Origin: Rostratula benghalensis
Taxonomy: Eukaryota; Chordata; Aves; Charadriiformes; Rostratulidae
Length of the DNA: 64,000 nt
Direction: 5' to 3'
Assembly: GCA_013399305.1 (NCBI GenBank)
Contig: VXAI01000019.1
Coordinates: forward strand, 2,789,952-2,853,951
The notes under the pieces were generated by a model that saw only the letters and a list, made by a program, of their open reading frames with translations, was not told the origin of the DNA and ran no database searches. Position 1 is the stretch's first letter; each line of letters begins with the position of its first letter. Shown piece after piece: positions 12,272 to 25,377 of this stretch. Both the position numbers and the translations under genes were made by a program.

Positions 12272-15200
12272 GTATGTGTTGAACTGAAAATCATACTCTG
12301 TAAAAAACAAGATGGTAAAAATTTATAAAGCATCCCCCCTTCTGAGTGGATGGCAACAACCGTTGGGCAGAGCACAGCAGATGTTCTCAGGTGTTAAGGG
12401 CAGGAGATGAAAGTACAGGATGTTTAGATAGAGAGAAAAGTGAAGGGTACTAAGAAAGATATTTGTGTTTGATAGAATACTTTGTGGATTCACTTGGTGT
12501 AATTCACATGGCATCAGTCATTCTTCAGTCTCAAAATATATATTTGATTCTTCAAGCTGCACAGTAAGTAGTACAAACCATTTGTTACACTTCTCTAAAG
12601 AAATTGTTTCAAAATAAGTAGCAACAGAAACAAGTCCCGAGTGTTTATTTTTTCTAAAGTGTAGGGTTAAAATATTATTCTTTACTGTGGGCATGTTTTA
12701 CCCCCCCTGCCCTGATAATTTCACTGGTCAGACAGTGTCTCCCACTGATATTTGCTATTGTTATGGTAATCACACTTATCCGAGTGTTGCCAAAGCTGCG
12801 GCTGTGTAAGCATTTCCTAGGAAATGACATGAGGGAGGCTCTTGGTCGGGCTTTGGTCTGTAAAACTCATAAAGCTCATAAATCAGAAGCGCAGCGTTCT
12901 TTTCATACTGGTGTTGAAGCAACAGTAAAATTCTGGAACCTCTCCTAAGGGGAAGAGTTGCCCTTTTAACCTCTTACACATGTTAATTCATGCGTGGAAA
13001 AAACCTCGCGCTAATATTTTTAGATTGCGAGCAAGTGAGAAAATAGCCACCCGGCTGTGGCTGCCCAAACCACTGTTTCTTCTTCACAATTCTTCTCTGG
13101 GGCAAGTACCAGGTGGTGTGAGATCATAAAGGGTAGGGGCAGGCCTTGGGCTGCCATTAAGGTGTTTCCTTGGTCACATTAATGAACTGCAGTGGTATTT
13201 CATTCAGCAGCAGCAAGCACTTGGCTTCCTGGGACATCACAAAATAATAACATTGGAAAAATCAGTAAATAATACTAAATAATAATACGAAAACAAAACC
13301 TGATTTTTGAAGCTTTTAAGGTAATACTTCTGTTAAGTATGAAGGGATCATGCTTCTGGGATGATTGGCATTAAACATCACTGTATCTGGAGATGTTAAG
13401 AAAAATAACCTGACCATTTGTTGGAAATACCAAAGTGTTTAGAAAGACATGGAAGTTTCTCCACGTTTTGTTAGCGAATCATAAATATATATGAATGAGT
13501 AACTTACTGGTTTTGGATCAAATTCAGAAAAAAATGCAAGTAATATAGTTGGTGGTATTCTTAAGCTAATAACTAAAATAAAATAGGCGTAGAAGACTTT
13601 GACCCATAGAGAGAATGTAAATCATAAGATTTTGGATTTTCTTTTTAAGGGTAGGAGTATGTGGACATGCTTGAATAAATATATGCATACAGCAATACAT
13701 GTATAGAAAAATAATAACAAGAAAATACATAGATTTTTATAATGGATATTCCATACACCTAGATCATGATAGGAAATAATTATATTTTAAAAGAAACCAG
13801 GATTCAGTCCTCTGATACCCTTGTAATACACTTCTATCCACTAGTGGATTAAAAGTGTTTTCAGAATGAGACTATTTGTGAGACCATAAGTGATTGCATA
13901 AGTGCAACTTGGCACATCATTTCTGATCAAACCTCCCACAAAGTATTAAATGGGTTTCTCTTTGGATCTGGAAAGTAAAAAGGGATGTTTCATTATCATA
14001 ACAACTGCTTGTTAGTTATCAAAATAGGGACATCATGCTATTTATTTCAGAGCTGGTATGGATGTGTAGCAGAGCAGTTAACAGTCCCCCTAGAAGAGCT
14101 GCAGTACCTGTACAGGTTTTCACCCTGAAAACTGTGGTACTCTTTTTGTGATTTTTATTCTATAAAGCTGAGCCATCTGATCACTTTTTCAGAAGCTGTG
14201 AACTAATCCTCGGAAATGATCCGTGCTCTGTTTGACTTCAGGTACCCAACCTTGGCTCTAAGGAGAGCTTCCAAAGGCTTGTTCAGTGGCTGAATGCGAT
14301 GTAAAGAATCACAGGCAGAATAGAGGAGCCCGAGTACTGTGTCTGTATTACTGCTGCTACACTAAATATTGCCATATATACAGAGAGTGTCTCCCCATGT
14401 CTCCTGTTTTATTTAAGACTAGCAATATACTTCAAAGTGGATGAAGAGAGAAAGGCAAAAGAAGGATTGGGAAAGAGGGATTCAAGGCAAACGCTGTCAG
14501 TGCAGCTTAATTATCAGAATATCTAACTACAGCAAATTGAGCAGAATAGAGGATAGGGCTTATTACCTATAAGTTAGGCTAGTTTTAGTTAGAGTCTTAT
14601 TTAGATACTAAAAGGTGTTTCTAGCTCTATTATTTTCCCCTGAAAAAAAGGATGTTCTGGTTTAGGAAACTAATCCGAGGAGAGAGCTCAGGCTTGAAAA
14701 TTATGAACAGGTGTAATTACTTTATTACATCTGGCTGATGGAGTAATTTCTGTGGAATCATTTCTTACTCATGATGGTTTGCAACTTGGCTTGCTGAATG
14801 CCTTGAAGGCTGCTGTTGGGTGCCTAATTTTCTACCTGTTTAAAAGTTGAACATGACAGTACTAGTGTCTCTTTATAGATTTATCCCTATGTGCTCCTAA
14901 GAAGTGGTGCTGTTCCACAGTAACTAAAATCCCATCATAAATATATTTGAAAGAAATGTCTGACTTCTGCCTGTACTTCTACTTTTTCCTTCAAAGGCAC
15001 ATTGATTTTATGAATGCTGGTTAGAATCTGTCTCTCTATGTAGTTTTAAAATCGACTTCAAGTTTTTCACTGAAGCCACAGTTAAGTGCATGTTTCAAGA
15101 TCATGCATTAGGCAAGCAATCTACATATGTTGATGACTGCAATTTGAATGGATTCTTAGTTTCTGAGCTATTCCTGTCTCTAACCTGTATCTAGAAATGT

Positions 15201-16697
15201 TTTTTAACTGATCTGGCTTAGAACTTTTCATTTGTAGACTTTTTCATTATGGGGGAGGCAGACCAAATTACAGTGGTGCTTTTTCCTGGAAATGTACTAT
15301 CTCCAGAGATTAGGGGACTGTAATTTATTTGTACTTTCAGCCATTTCTTTCCTTGTCTGCTAGATACTTTCATGACTGATAAAAAGACTAGCCAACTAAT
15401 CTAATTCAATATAAGCACATGGAGAAATTCAAGCATATCACAGACTTTCTCTGACCAACTGGGAAACTTGAGGGTGGGAGGACTGACTGAAAAAAACAGA
15501 AGACACTTGATCCATAAATACAAAAAACCCACAGAACTTACTTCTTGAGATAAGAAGAATCAATTCTTCAGGGCCAGAGAATTATGAATGTTTTTCTGTT
15601 TATTTTTTTATTCACCCTTCTGGGTGTTTGGGTTTGGTTGGTGTCCTCTGCCTACAGCTGAGAAGACTGGCTTTCCATGTCAGAAGCCACATGCCTGCAT
15701 AAGGTTTCCTTGTATTGGGATCTTTTGGTTTATTTATTTTTATTAATTTACTGCATGGACTTTGCTTATGAAGAAGTTGATGCCTTCAAAGAAAAGTTTC
15801 TTCAGCTGCAGCATATTTTGTTTGGCTAACGACTCCATTGAAGCTTTATCATGGAATCTTACCATTACATTGTCATTTCACTCTGACCAGAGCCTGGTTT
15901 GGAGAAGGTACAACTGCATTTCATTACTACTAATGCTCCTTTATATTCTTCTGAATTAAGAAGACTTTCAGGGCAAAGAGCAGTAGCTATTTTGTGCCAT
16001 AGCAAACAATTCTCAGGAAATCTTAAACAGGATAGTTCTTGTGGTGGTCTTATATATAAAATAAAGCACACTTTGAGCAGTGGGGGGCTGATATCTTGAT
16101 CTTGCTTTAGGCTAAATTAGGTTAAGAAAAAATAACTAAGGCAAAGAGCGAATGGCTATCTTTCTATGTAATTTTTTTTTTCTTTAATAAATGTAAAACT
16201 GTGCAAAATATCTTCAGAGAAAGTGGAGGTCAGGTATTGTCCATGTTACTGTAAGTTATCTTTCATGAAAGAAAAGACAGTGGAAGAATTATTCTGCATG
16301 CTTCTTGTTTGATTCTGCTGAGTCCTGGTGAAGACTCTTGTTCCCCATGGGCCAGTGTATGAAATGATGTAAAAATTTTGAATGTCTAGTTCAAACGTCT
16401 AGTTTGATGTTTAGTTAGAACATCTAGTGCTTACCCTGAAATATCTGCACGGCTACACATGGTATCTTGTCTGGGTCATCAGACAGTTAGTGATTTGTAG
16501 TCCTCTAAAGCTAAACTTACATGGATTTTTTTATGATACCAAGGTTAAGTTTTTCTCATTCTGGGGTCTATTCTTTTTTCTTTGCTTCCCAATGTTTTTC
16601 TTTCTTCACCTAAGCTTGTTCTAAAATCCTTACCACTTGTATAGCATGATAAGAAGCTGGGCTTAGTATTGTCTTGCTATTATCCTTCATTGTAACC
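12272..16697. other. Unique non-coding DNA with a CpG-enriched patch
   Basis: No repeat family or gene recognised over more than 4 kb. The most distinctive part is 12779-13055, which holds about ten CpG dinucleotides in under 300 bases while neighbouring AT-rich sequence has one or two over the same length. I see no splice-flanked open frame. A smaller GC-balanced part around 14050-14330 could be exon-like but has no usable long frame. Confidence 0.5.
16384..16429. repeat. Short degenerate tandem repeat, 12-13 bp unit
   Basis: Four imperfect copies of gtctagttyaaac-like sequence follow one another: gtctagttcaaac, gtctagtttgat, gtttagttagaac, atctagtgc. This is a small local repeat with no known function. 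Confidence 0.6.
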
Positions 16698-17225
16698 ATG
16701 GAAGAAAACAGCAGGAGAAAGATCAGCAGTGTAGATAGAAATCCTAAAATCTCTACTATGATCATTCATTTTCTTGGAAGGAGGCACAGAACCTATTAGT
16801 CCATCCTGCTAAACTGATGAGAAAACCAAAGGTTGAAGATGAAAGAAAAATTGTAAAAGATATTAAAAGGATACTGCTTTCTGAATCACAAAGAAACAAG
16901 AAGTCACTGAAGTAGAAAATAGAACTTCTAGAAATGAAAGGAAAATTTATTAACACCACCGGGAGATGTAACTGAAAGTCAAATTAATTCTAGGGAAGAT
17001 GCCAGTAACACACACAACTTCATGAGAAGAATAAGTAATCCTGTGGAACATAATGATTCCCTGGAAGAAGTGACCAGTAAATTAAGAAAAAGCGTCAAGC
17101 TGATCAGTGTAGGAACAGATGGGAGATAGCCAGGAAACCTCAAGATAACTGCATTTCTGACATTCATATTGGAAATGCACAGCATCGAGGGGTGGCAGGA
17201 ACAGACAATGGACAAACTCTTGAGT
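16698..17225 (+). pseudogene. Candidate degenerate coding tract (possible processed pseudogene)
   Basis: This purine-rich tract reads like broken coding sequence on the plus strand. An ATG in good context (aaccatgg) opens 33 codons beginning MEENSRRKISSVDRNPKIS and ends at 16799. After frame changes, a second open run of about 60 codons lies near 16944-17130 and contains ISNPVEHNDSLEEVTSKLRK. A third run, after a further one-base shift, ends near 17222. Composition is rich in E, K, S and N, as in a coiled-coil or nuclear protein. I do not recognise the parent. About 120 bases downstream is a T12 run followed by (aaac)n and A6 (17325-17361), which could be a decayed poly-A tail, though it is far from the last frame. 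Chance is possible. Confidence 0.27.
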
Positions 17226-17324
17226 GCTGATTCCTGAGCTTCCTAGGGAAGATTTAAAGTGTCATTAAGTGTCATCATGTATTTTTTATGGTTTTGTTTT
17301 TGTGAGAAGTAGGAATTTAGAACC

Positions 17325-17361
17325 TTTTTTTTTTTTGTTAAACAAACAAACAAACAAAAAA
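17325..17361. repeat. T12 run followed by (AAAC)n
   Basis: A 12-base T run is followed by gtt and then four to five aaac units and an A6 run. The two halves are partly complementary and could fold back. It is a simple repeat; a link to the preceding coding-like tract is only a hypothesis. Confidence 0.8.
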
Positions 17362-18570
17362 TGTCTCACATTCAGTGATTGTGGGTTCCAACTTCTGGAT
17401 TTCTAACAATCCCTTCTGGATTTTGCATCCATTTGGGTGCTGATGCCTGGGAAACAAACAGTTGATTTAATTCAGCTGATGGCCAACCTAATACCATGAA
17501 CATTTTATGATGTGGAAGGTGTTTTATTTCAGAGTAATTACAAAGCTATCAGTAGCTTCAAATACTAAACTCTGAATGCATCAGATAATAGCATTTTGTA
17601 ATAACCTGTATCTTAGCCTGTGTAAATCTCAATCATTTTAATAGCATACACAGCTTTGCATCCTCTCTGCCCCCTCCCCTTAAGCCCACTGTAATTAAAA
17701 TGAGCCTACTCTAAAGGAATAGACTTCAGAGTGTGGGACTTGGGTATTTTGTTAATGAGCATGAACTAACTATAGGATGTTTCCTACTGAGAGAAAAGTG
17801 GAGCTCTTTTTAACAAAATATTCCTTGTTGAAGCTCTGGTCTCTCTTATTATAACCAAAGAGAATGGAAGTAGAAACATTCTAGCACTCTACAAAGCAGG
17901 GTCTTACTCTCCAATAGGTTTTCAGTATCTAATTGCTTTTCTTTATCAAATCTGATGCAGTCTGATATTTAGCTCTTCATATGGTGGCTGAATGTCTGGT
18001 CCTGTGGATTGAAATAAATGGTGTAGGAATTCCTTGGACCAACACAACATTTGGCAATTTATGTTTAAATAAGCAGGTAGAGATCCATAAAACAAATACA
18101 TGATGTGCCATTATTTTTTCTTAAGATGGGCTTTTGAAAAAAAAAAATCTTTCTTTCTTACAGTGCTGATATAACCTGATAGCACTTTTAGGTCACAAAT
18201 CTTCACATCTCCATCTTATGTGACTTACAGAATAGTATCTTTGCTGATTGTTGGCCAGGTGGAAGTGACAAATAGATTTTTAATTGTTTGAATTAACATA
18301 TTCTAAAATTTGTGTCATGGTAGCATAGGGAATATTTTAGAGATGGAATAAAAGAATAGCACTCTGCAAGTTGAATTCAGAACTACTAAAGGCAACAAAA
18401 AGTTCATTCCGTGTGCCTAATGAACTCAGGTTCTGCAGTGTTTTTGCTTTCATTCTGTACGATCCAATAGTAAACAAGGAGAGTCTAGAATAAAACATAA
18501 AAGTTTAGGATGTATTAGAAGTGTTTAGGAAGATTGTGATGATTAAAAGCTACACAGTGCTTTTCTTTTA
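17362..18570. other. Unique non-coding DNA
   Basis: No gene or repeat recognised. The part around 17460-17720 is free of simple repeats and carries several taatta and ctgtaattaaaatg-like motifs, which is compatible with conserved non-coding DNA but not evidence of it. Confidence 0.45.
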
Positions 18571-18990
18571 TAGAATCATAGAATAGTCTAGTCCAGCCTT
18601 CCCTGTAATGATCATCAACTGGATCAGGTTGCTCAGAGCCCCGTCCAACCTGACCTTGAAAGTTTGCAGGGATGGGGCAACCACAGCCAGTGGGTAACCA
18701 GAGCCAGTGTTTCATCACCCTCATTGTAAAAAATTTCTTCCTAATACCTAATCTAAATATCCCCTCTTTCAGTTTACAGCCAATCCCCCTTGTCCTATCA
18801 TTTCACTCCTTGATCAAGAGTCCCTCTACATCCTTCCTGTAGCCCCTTTAGGTACTAGAAGGGGCTCTAAGGCCTCCCTGGAGCCTTCTCTTCTCCAGGA
18901 TGAATGACCTTAACTCTTTCAGTCTGTCCTCATAGGAGAGGAACTCTAACCCTCTGAGCATCTATGGTCTCCTCTGGACCCACTCCAAAA
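18571..18990 (-). mobile_element. CR1 LINE fragment, minus strand
   Basis: A reverse-oriented CR1. On the plus strand it begins with the inverted tail tagaatcatagaatag and continues through gatcaggttgctcagagc, ccaacctgaccttgaaag, ttcttcctaatacctaat and cttgtcctatcatttcac, and reaches ggagccttctcttctccagg and the tctggacccactcc block. This corresponds to the 3' UTR and the last part of ORF2, 5'-truncated at about 18990. Stops break the frame. It matches the CR1 group with the gctcagagc-type 3' end shared with the short copy at 39973. Confidence 0.93.
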
Positions 18991-21900
18991 GTATTGATTT
19001 GTGTTGAAATTATTGCCACAGTGTCACAACCTATTCTAGTCTAATGACATTTCCATTTATTTATTTTTTTTTAAGTTGTCTAGACCTTTCTGTCTGGAGG
19101 TAATTCACAATTACTTCCATGCATGCCCTGCATATAGAAGAACAATGAGTAGATTTTCCATTTTCACACCATTACTTAATTTAACCTGTCTCTCCACAGC
19201 ACTCTGTTCCATAGTTGATAAAATTCTGCACAAAAGTTCTAGAATGTTTTTAGGTAAGGCCATAATTTGTTTAATTGTATTTTAAATAAAATGGGAGTTT
19301 AAAGATCCAAGTAATCTGCTTTCTGAAACTTGAAATCCAAACACTTTAGAACATACATTAGGATATCAGGTCTTGTTATGTCCTTCTTAAAGGTTCTCTG
19401 AAAATAGCATAGTCATCAGTTAAGAGCAAGAGGTCTTGACTAAGACTATCATGCTGTAATGATTAATTAAAATTTTACTATGCCTCTCTTGCTCTCATTC
19501 TTACCTTTAAGGAGCGTAAATGTAGTCGTTACTAGGATCCCTGGCAGATTTACGGGGCTACTTTTATCTGATTTTGAATAAAACTTTTTTATGAAAGAAT
19601 TGTAAAAAACCCTCCATAATAGTGCTTCTTTATGACAATAGTTAAATCATCAAACCTACAGAGCAGTTAAATATAAATAATAAAGGATATATGACCAAGG
19701 CTAGCCAGGGAAGCAACCAGACAAATGCTGACCAAAAACTGAGACAGTATAGATACAAAACATTAACAGTATTTGAAAATTCTACAGGGAAATATTTGAA
19801 GCCTTCATATATTGTAGCCTTTCTGGTTTCACAGCTTTTCTATCTAGATAGAGAGTTCATGGAATGTGTGTTGTCTTCAGTGGAAACTGAAGACACTGAT
19901 CATGAATACTAGAACCGAAGTTTTTCCTTGTAATAGTGAGAAGTGAGTGAGTTAATCTTTTTGAAGTATAATACTTTTTACTGAGATGCAGTATAGAAAT
20001 CTCTTTAAAGTTCCCTATAATTTATTACCTGCAAATATCTCATATTTTAAAGGTTCTTTTTTGGATTGTCATCCTAATTCCCTTCCCCTAGTTTATCCTT
20101 AAAGCAAATGGCAGTAATTCCACTTCAATGACCCAACTTTTTAAAATTATCAAGTAAAACAAAGCTTCCTTTTCACTATTGCCAAATAATTAAATGGTCA
20201 TTATTGCCAAAAAAGCTTTAGAAAAAGTTTCTTTGAAAGGAATGTTTGAAATTTCTTTCCATGCTTTTAGTTTTAACAGAGATTTCCCAAAGTGAGGGCT
20301 CTTAAAGATTGTAATTAGCTGATTAGTACTTAGACTAAGATTTCTGGTTCTTTCACTGTATTTAAAAATTAAAAAAAAAAGTGATTCTATTCACTTGAAG
20401 GATTATTTTTTTTTCTAGAGCAACATTCTGCATCCAGAGTTGGCCATAAAATGTACCGTGGGAAAAGCATTTGTGCTTTCCTGTATCTGCCTCTGTCCTC
20501 TTCCCAGATGATATTCTTTGCTTCCAAAAGTCTTCATCTTGCATTTCTTGAATACATTGGAGCTTGGCTACTATTTCCTATTATATTTCCAGTCTTCCCT
20601 GGGATCCATGCAATCTGTTTTCTTCTCTAATACGCTACCAGACCATCTGTAACAGAGTAGGTGCCATTGTAGTAGATGTTGTGTGTCCCAAAACTGGAGG
20701 GACAGATAATTATATCCTACTGATACTTGCTATCCTGAAAAGTTCTGTGACCCTGGCAGAAAATGCCCTCAGTTTTATTTATCTGTCTGTTAATACTCTC
20801 TTGAGCTGCTGAGAGCTAATAAGTAAAGTAAGCTCCACTTAGGTGCTCTTTTATTTTCTGTGGGTGGTTGCAAAATCTGATGTCTGCAAATATCTTATTT
20901 TTTTTTTTTTTTTTTAATATGAAATTAAGGATGTTTGTCACTTGCACTGTTTTTTCAGCAGCTCTTCAGAACACAGTATTAAACTGATTGGTTTCTAAAT
21001 GCTGCTCTCCAACATGGGACTTAGAACGATGAGATAACCATTGCCTTTTGAAAGTGGAAATCTCTCCTGCAAGATGAAAGACTGTGACTTTTTTGACTGC
21101 TCCTTCTCCCAGTACTTCCTTTCATAGTTGTGTACTGCAAAATCCTACAAATGTCATATTAATATATTTTCCAACGTCTATTGAAAATGCTCAGCCAGAG
21201 GCAGAGTGACTGTGATGGATGGAGGCAAAGGTGTCCTGAGGTCTTAGAGCCATTTAGAAAGTGCAGATGGAGACCCAAAGGCAAGTACAGGTGTTTTTCC
21301 TTTGCATTGAAGGTGGCTGATGTGACATGCAGTTCAGATGAGACAACAATTTTGCAATTACATCTGGCTCATGTTTGTATAATGCCTGTTCAAAAGGTAA
21401 AAATAGGAAATTATATTTCCCTCTGGCAAAAATATTTGACTCATTAAAGGAGATAGATACAACATAGCAGCACTGAGAACACTCTGATATTTGTATCAGA
21501 AAAACAAACTGAAGGTCACTTTCTCTTTCTCTGAACTGGCTGTATAGGATTTTCATTATATTCCTATCTGAAAGATAAAATGGATATGTCTGAGCTATAT
21601 TAAAAAATAAAAAAAGGCAGACTTCTTTCCTATTTATAATACTGTGCTACAGAGTGCTCATTGTCTGCTTTGTGAGGAATCAAGATCTATTATGTATCAG
21701 TCCAGGGACATAAGCCATTTTCTAGTCTTGTACTATTCAATCCTGAAAGCAGTTTTAGAGAATTCAGCAAAAAGAAATATTTCATAATCAAATAATTGAA
21801 TTTTCAAAGAACTTTTCAATGCCCTCAGCACAGATGGTACATATCTAGAAGATTGCCAATCACATTACCCAACAGATATACAGTATGTTATGCTCTCACG

Positions 21901-22720
21901 ATCTATTGAAATTTTGCTTGTCACAATAAGATCTCCATAAAAAAGTTTACTGAAAGAAGAGGCTTTTTATTTCATAAAGAATTCGGAGCCTGCCTGTCTT
22001 ATCCTCAAAATGCCCACAACTGCTTTTGCATTAGAATTTTTTTGCATAAAGTTTTCTGCATACACTTACATGAGGATGCGTATAACATCCAAGTGCTTTG
22101 TCCATTACCTGCCTTCATCTACAGAGAGATTTAAAAGGTTGCAGTGTGACATGGCAGTCTAGCATAGTATCAAAGGATCAGTAGTCACCTAAATTATTAT
22201 TTAATCCATACCCTTGTCCTAGGGCAACGTCTACTGTGCCTATGTCATTCCTGTCAAATGCTTGTGAAGATTTAACTTAACATTCATGAAATCCGGCTCT
22301 CCTACTCATTTGGTTTTGAGCACCGGGGAAAAACCTGTAACTGCTGCTCCATTTTCTCATTCTTCAGCTGTGAAAATGATTATGTTGTAAGAATGTTAGA
22401 GATCTACAGCTTTTTAAAGAGTTTGCGTGTCTGTTTAATTAGAGAATGTTATTAGCATCTTATTTTACAGCTGAAGAGATTTCTGCATTAACAGTCTGAC
22501 CCTTTGTGCATTGAAAGGGTCTGTCCTGGAATAAATTGTTGCCTAATATTTACATGATAAAACATTTGGGGGAGTTGGATTTCGATCTGCATAGCTAACC
22601 TCATTAACACTGGGGAACAGAGCAGGGAACCAGTGTTGGGCTCCTGCTCCCAGGGGCTGAGCTGTGGGGGCTTGGGGCTGCTGCCAGCCATGGTGGGAGG
22701 CTCACCCTAAGGGGAAGCCA
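18991..22720. other. Unique non-coding DNA
   Basis: Very AT-rich. No gene or repeat family recognised, and open frames stay at or below about 100 codons with no family resemblance. An 18-base T run lies at 20898-20915. The last 110 bases (22610-22720) form a GC-rich patch with runs such as ctgtgggggcttgggg, unusual for this neighbourhood. It directly abuts the 3' end of the following CR1. Confidence 0.5.
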
Positions 22721-23125
22721 TGGAATCATAGAATCATTGAATTGTTTGGGTTGGAAAAGACCTTTAAGATCATTGAGTACAACTGTTAACCTCACACTGC
22801 CTAAGTAAACCCCCTAAACTGTGTCCCTAAGTGCCACATCTACACATACGTTGAACATCTCCAGGGATGGTGACTCAACCACTTCTCTGGGCAGCCTGTC
22901 CCAGTGCTTGACAATCCTATTTCTGAAATTTTTTTCCCCTAGTATTCAATCTCTAATCTAAACCTCCCCTGGTGTAGCTTGAGGCCATTTCCTCTCATCC
23001 TGACACTTATTTAGGGGAAGAAACTGAGCTACACCTGGCTACAGCCTCCCTTCAGGGATTTGTAGAGAATGAGAAGGTCTCCCCTCAGCCTCCTTTTCTT
23101 TCTGTTTCAGGACTGAGGTTCTCTC
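22721..23125 (-). mobile_element. CR1 LINE fragment, minus strand
   Basis: A reverse CR1 starting with the inverted octamer tail tggaatcatagaatcattg and ttgggttggaaaagacct. It then reads tctccagggatggtgact, gggcagcctgtcccagtg, aatctaaacctcccctgg and aaggtctcccctcagcctcc. The upstream end of the element fades from about 23100 into ctttctgtttcaggactg. The tail is well preserved but the coding part has lost its frame. Confidence 0.92.
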
Positions 23126-25377
23126 TTCTTCCATTTCCATCCCTTCTTCATAGAAAGCAAAGTAGACTAACATAGTTTATTTTTGTTAAATTTTCATAAC
23201 AAAATGTACCAAACTTCATGAGAGATTAAAATCCAAAAGGAATTTATTTGCAGGATCTGGGAAGGAATGCAGGAATGGGTTATGCTGCAGAGTGAATTTC
23301 TGGCATAAAGAAGCTACTGTGATGGGAAGTGTAGAAATATCTATAAATAATGAACATATTCATTAAAAAATAAAACTCTTGACTTAAACTCCCGCTTCTA
23401 AACCTTAACATAATTAAAACTTGCATCAAAAGAGTTTCTAACTGCACGTCATTCTAAATGAGGACGTCAGATAGAAAGTAAATGGTATCTAGAAGTTTTT
23501 TGGAAAAAAAAAAAATGTTGCTAGTCACCTTTTGATGGGTAAAATGGACATCTAGCATTCATGCCTTCATATAACACTAACTGCTGAATAAGTTTCTGGT
23601 ATTAGGACTGTTTTTAACCTATCCCACAGTTTAGAGTTAGTTCACTTCCGATGTATGCCATTCTCCCCGTTTCCCCAAATTCCTATGGCAAATTTTGTTG
23701 TTCAGAAAATGCTAAAGTACTTGGGATGAATAAATATTGTATGTGCAGTTCTGTAGTGATACTTGGCCTAAAGTATCTTGAACCTTACAGTTTCCAGTGT
23801 GCTTGGTCAACATAACTAATCACCTCCCTTTGATTTAAATATTAAAAGCTGTCTTTGATTTAAATACTATTCTTTTCTACTCTGCAGAGGTAGTAATTAG
23901 GAAGGTGGGATAGCTGTTTGGTCTAAAACTTTCAGTGTGCTGGCAGGAAAGGTTAGAGTGTAAGACTTTCTACCACAGATGCAACCCATTTCTCCCTGCT
24001 GAGGAACACTGAGTTGTTGTGATATTGCTGCTGTCCTCATAAAATACTGTTGAGAAACCCAGATTTTGTTTCTGACTTCTTTCCTAACAGCGTAGCACTC
24101 AAACGTAGCAAAATCGGAGGGCATAGTTCAAAAGCAGGCCCTGATGATATTAAATGAAGAACATTCCCATACTGCAAGATAGATAGATGAGCAGGTTGTG
24201 AGCTTCATTCGTCTGGAATAATTGATTTACATCAGTTCTGCAGAGCTTTAGGAAATTGCTATTTCAAATCAATTTGATTCAGTTATAAAGTACAAGACAG
24301 TTTAGTTTATTTTAACTATGCTTTGTGAGATGGATACAAAGATATTTAATAATCCTTGGATTTTAAGTTCACTAAATTGTGAAAGTACACAATATCTATC
24401 TTAATTATGTAATATAATCTACTCTTACGCTGACTGGGGTTTAGATAGCCAAGTATATTTTATGTATTTTGCAGCTGCATCTAGCAGGAATCAACAGAAT
24501 ATCAAGGGTCACTTAAGGAGTAAAAACATTTATTTCAAGATTATGACGAGCTCAGTGTCTAAAGAGGTAGAAATAAAGAATTAGTAAATCTGCAGAATTT
24601 TTAGTTAAAAAAAACCCCAACAGTCTGTTGAGAAAGTTAAGAACATACTCTAATTTTAAGAAAATATTTCGTGACTTCATTATTTATTTTTTCTATCACT
24701 TCTTTTGTTCAAAGAGAAGATTCAAAATAAAGAAGGCAAACATGGCTTCTACAGCCAAATCTTGTCACTTTTTTTAACAGACTGCTATGCTGTACTACAG
24801 ATCTTTGAGCCTGTTTTCCTTCATTCTCTTTGTGCTCAGACTGTTTCCAGGTAGAATGAATGTCGGCAATAAATAATTTTGGAGAAATTCCTGGCAACTC
24901 ATAAAACAATATTTGTCCTATTATGTGAAACAGAAGGTCAAAGCTTGAAGTAAGTTTTAAGAGGAGAGGTCAGCAATGACTTCCTCCTCCCCTCTTTTAA
25001 AATCCCCAAAGCTGCTGAGTTTGCCTGCAATCTGCCAATGCAGCACTAATAGTTAATAACTACTTCTCCAAATGATCTCTCCCTGTGAGAGTCTCAGGGC
25101 TTTAGCTAAGTTTAACTTAATCTCATACCTGTCAGGTAAGTCAGTAGGACTAACCCTCTTTAACATATAGCCTAACTTAGTCTCTGAGAGACTTGCAGCG
25201 AGGTTGTGCCGGAAGTGTAGGGCGGAAAAAGAAATAAAAGGCTTAATTTTTTTACTCTCATAAGCCTTAGTTCCCTTACGTTTCTTCTAGCCAATGCCAC
25301 CAGTTAGTCCTGTGCTGCCTTTCAAAGCCTGCAGCTAATCTAGGTGTAAAAAACCAGAGTATTTAGGTGTAACTGCT
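23126..25377. other. Unique non-coding DNA
   Basis: AT-rich sequence without recognisable genes or repeat families. It contains an A7-CCCC motif at about 24607-24620. Short open frames (for example 23897-24124 minus) have no family resemblance. Confidence 0.5.
25373..25377. repeat. Left copy of LTR target-site duplication
   Basis: ctgct immediately precedes the TG start of the LTR and matches ccgct at 26137-26141 after it. The single difference is C to T within a CpG, the expected decay of a methylated site. A length of 5 bp is typical of ERVL-type integration. Confidence 0.65.
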
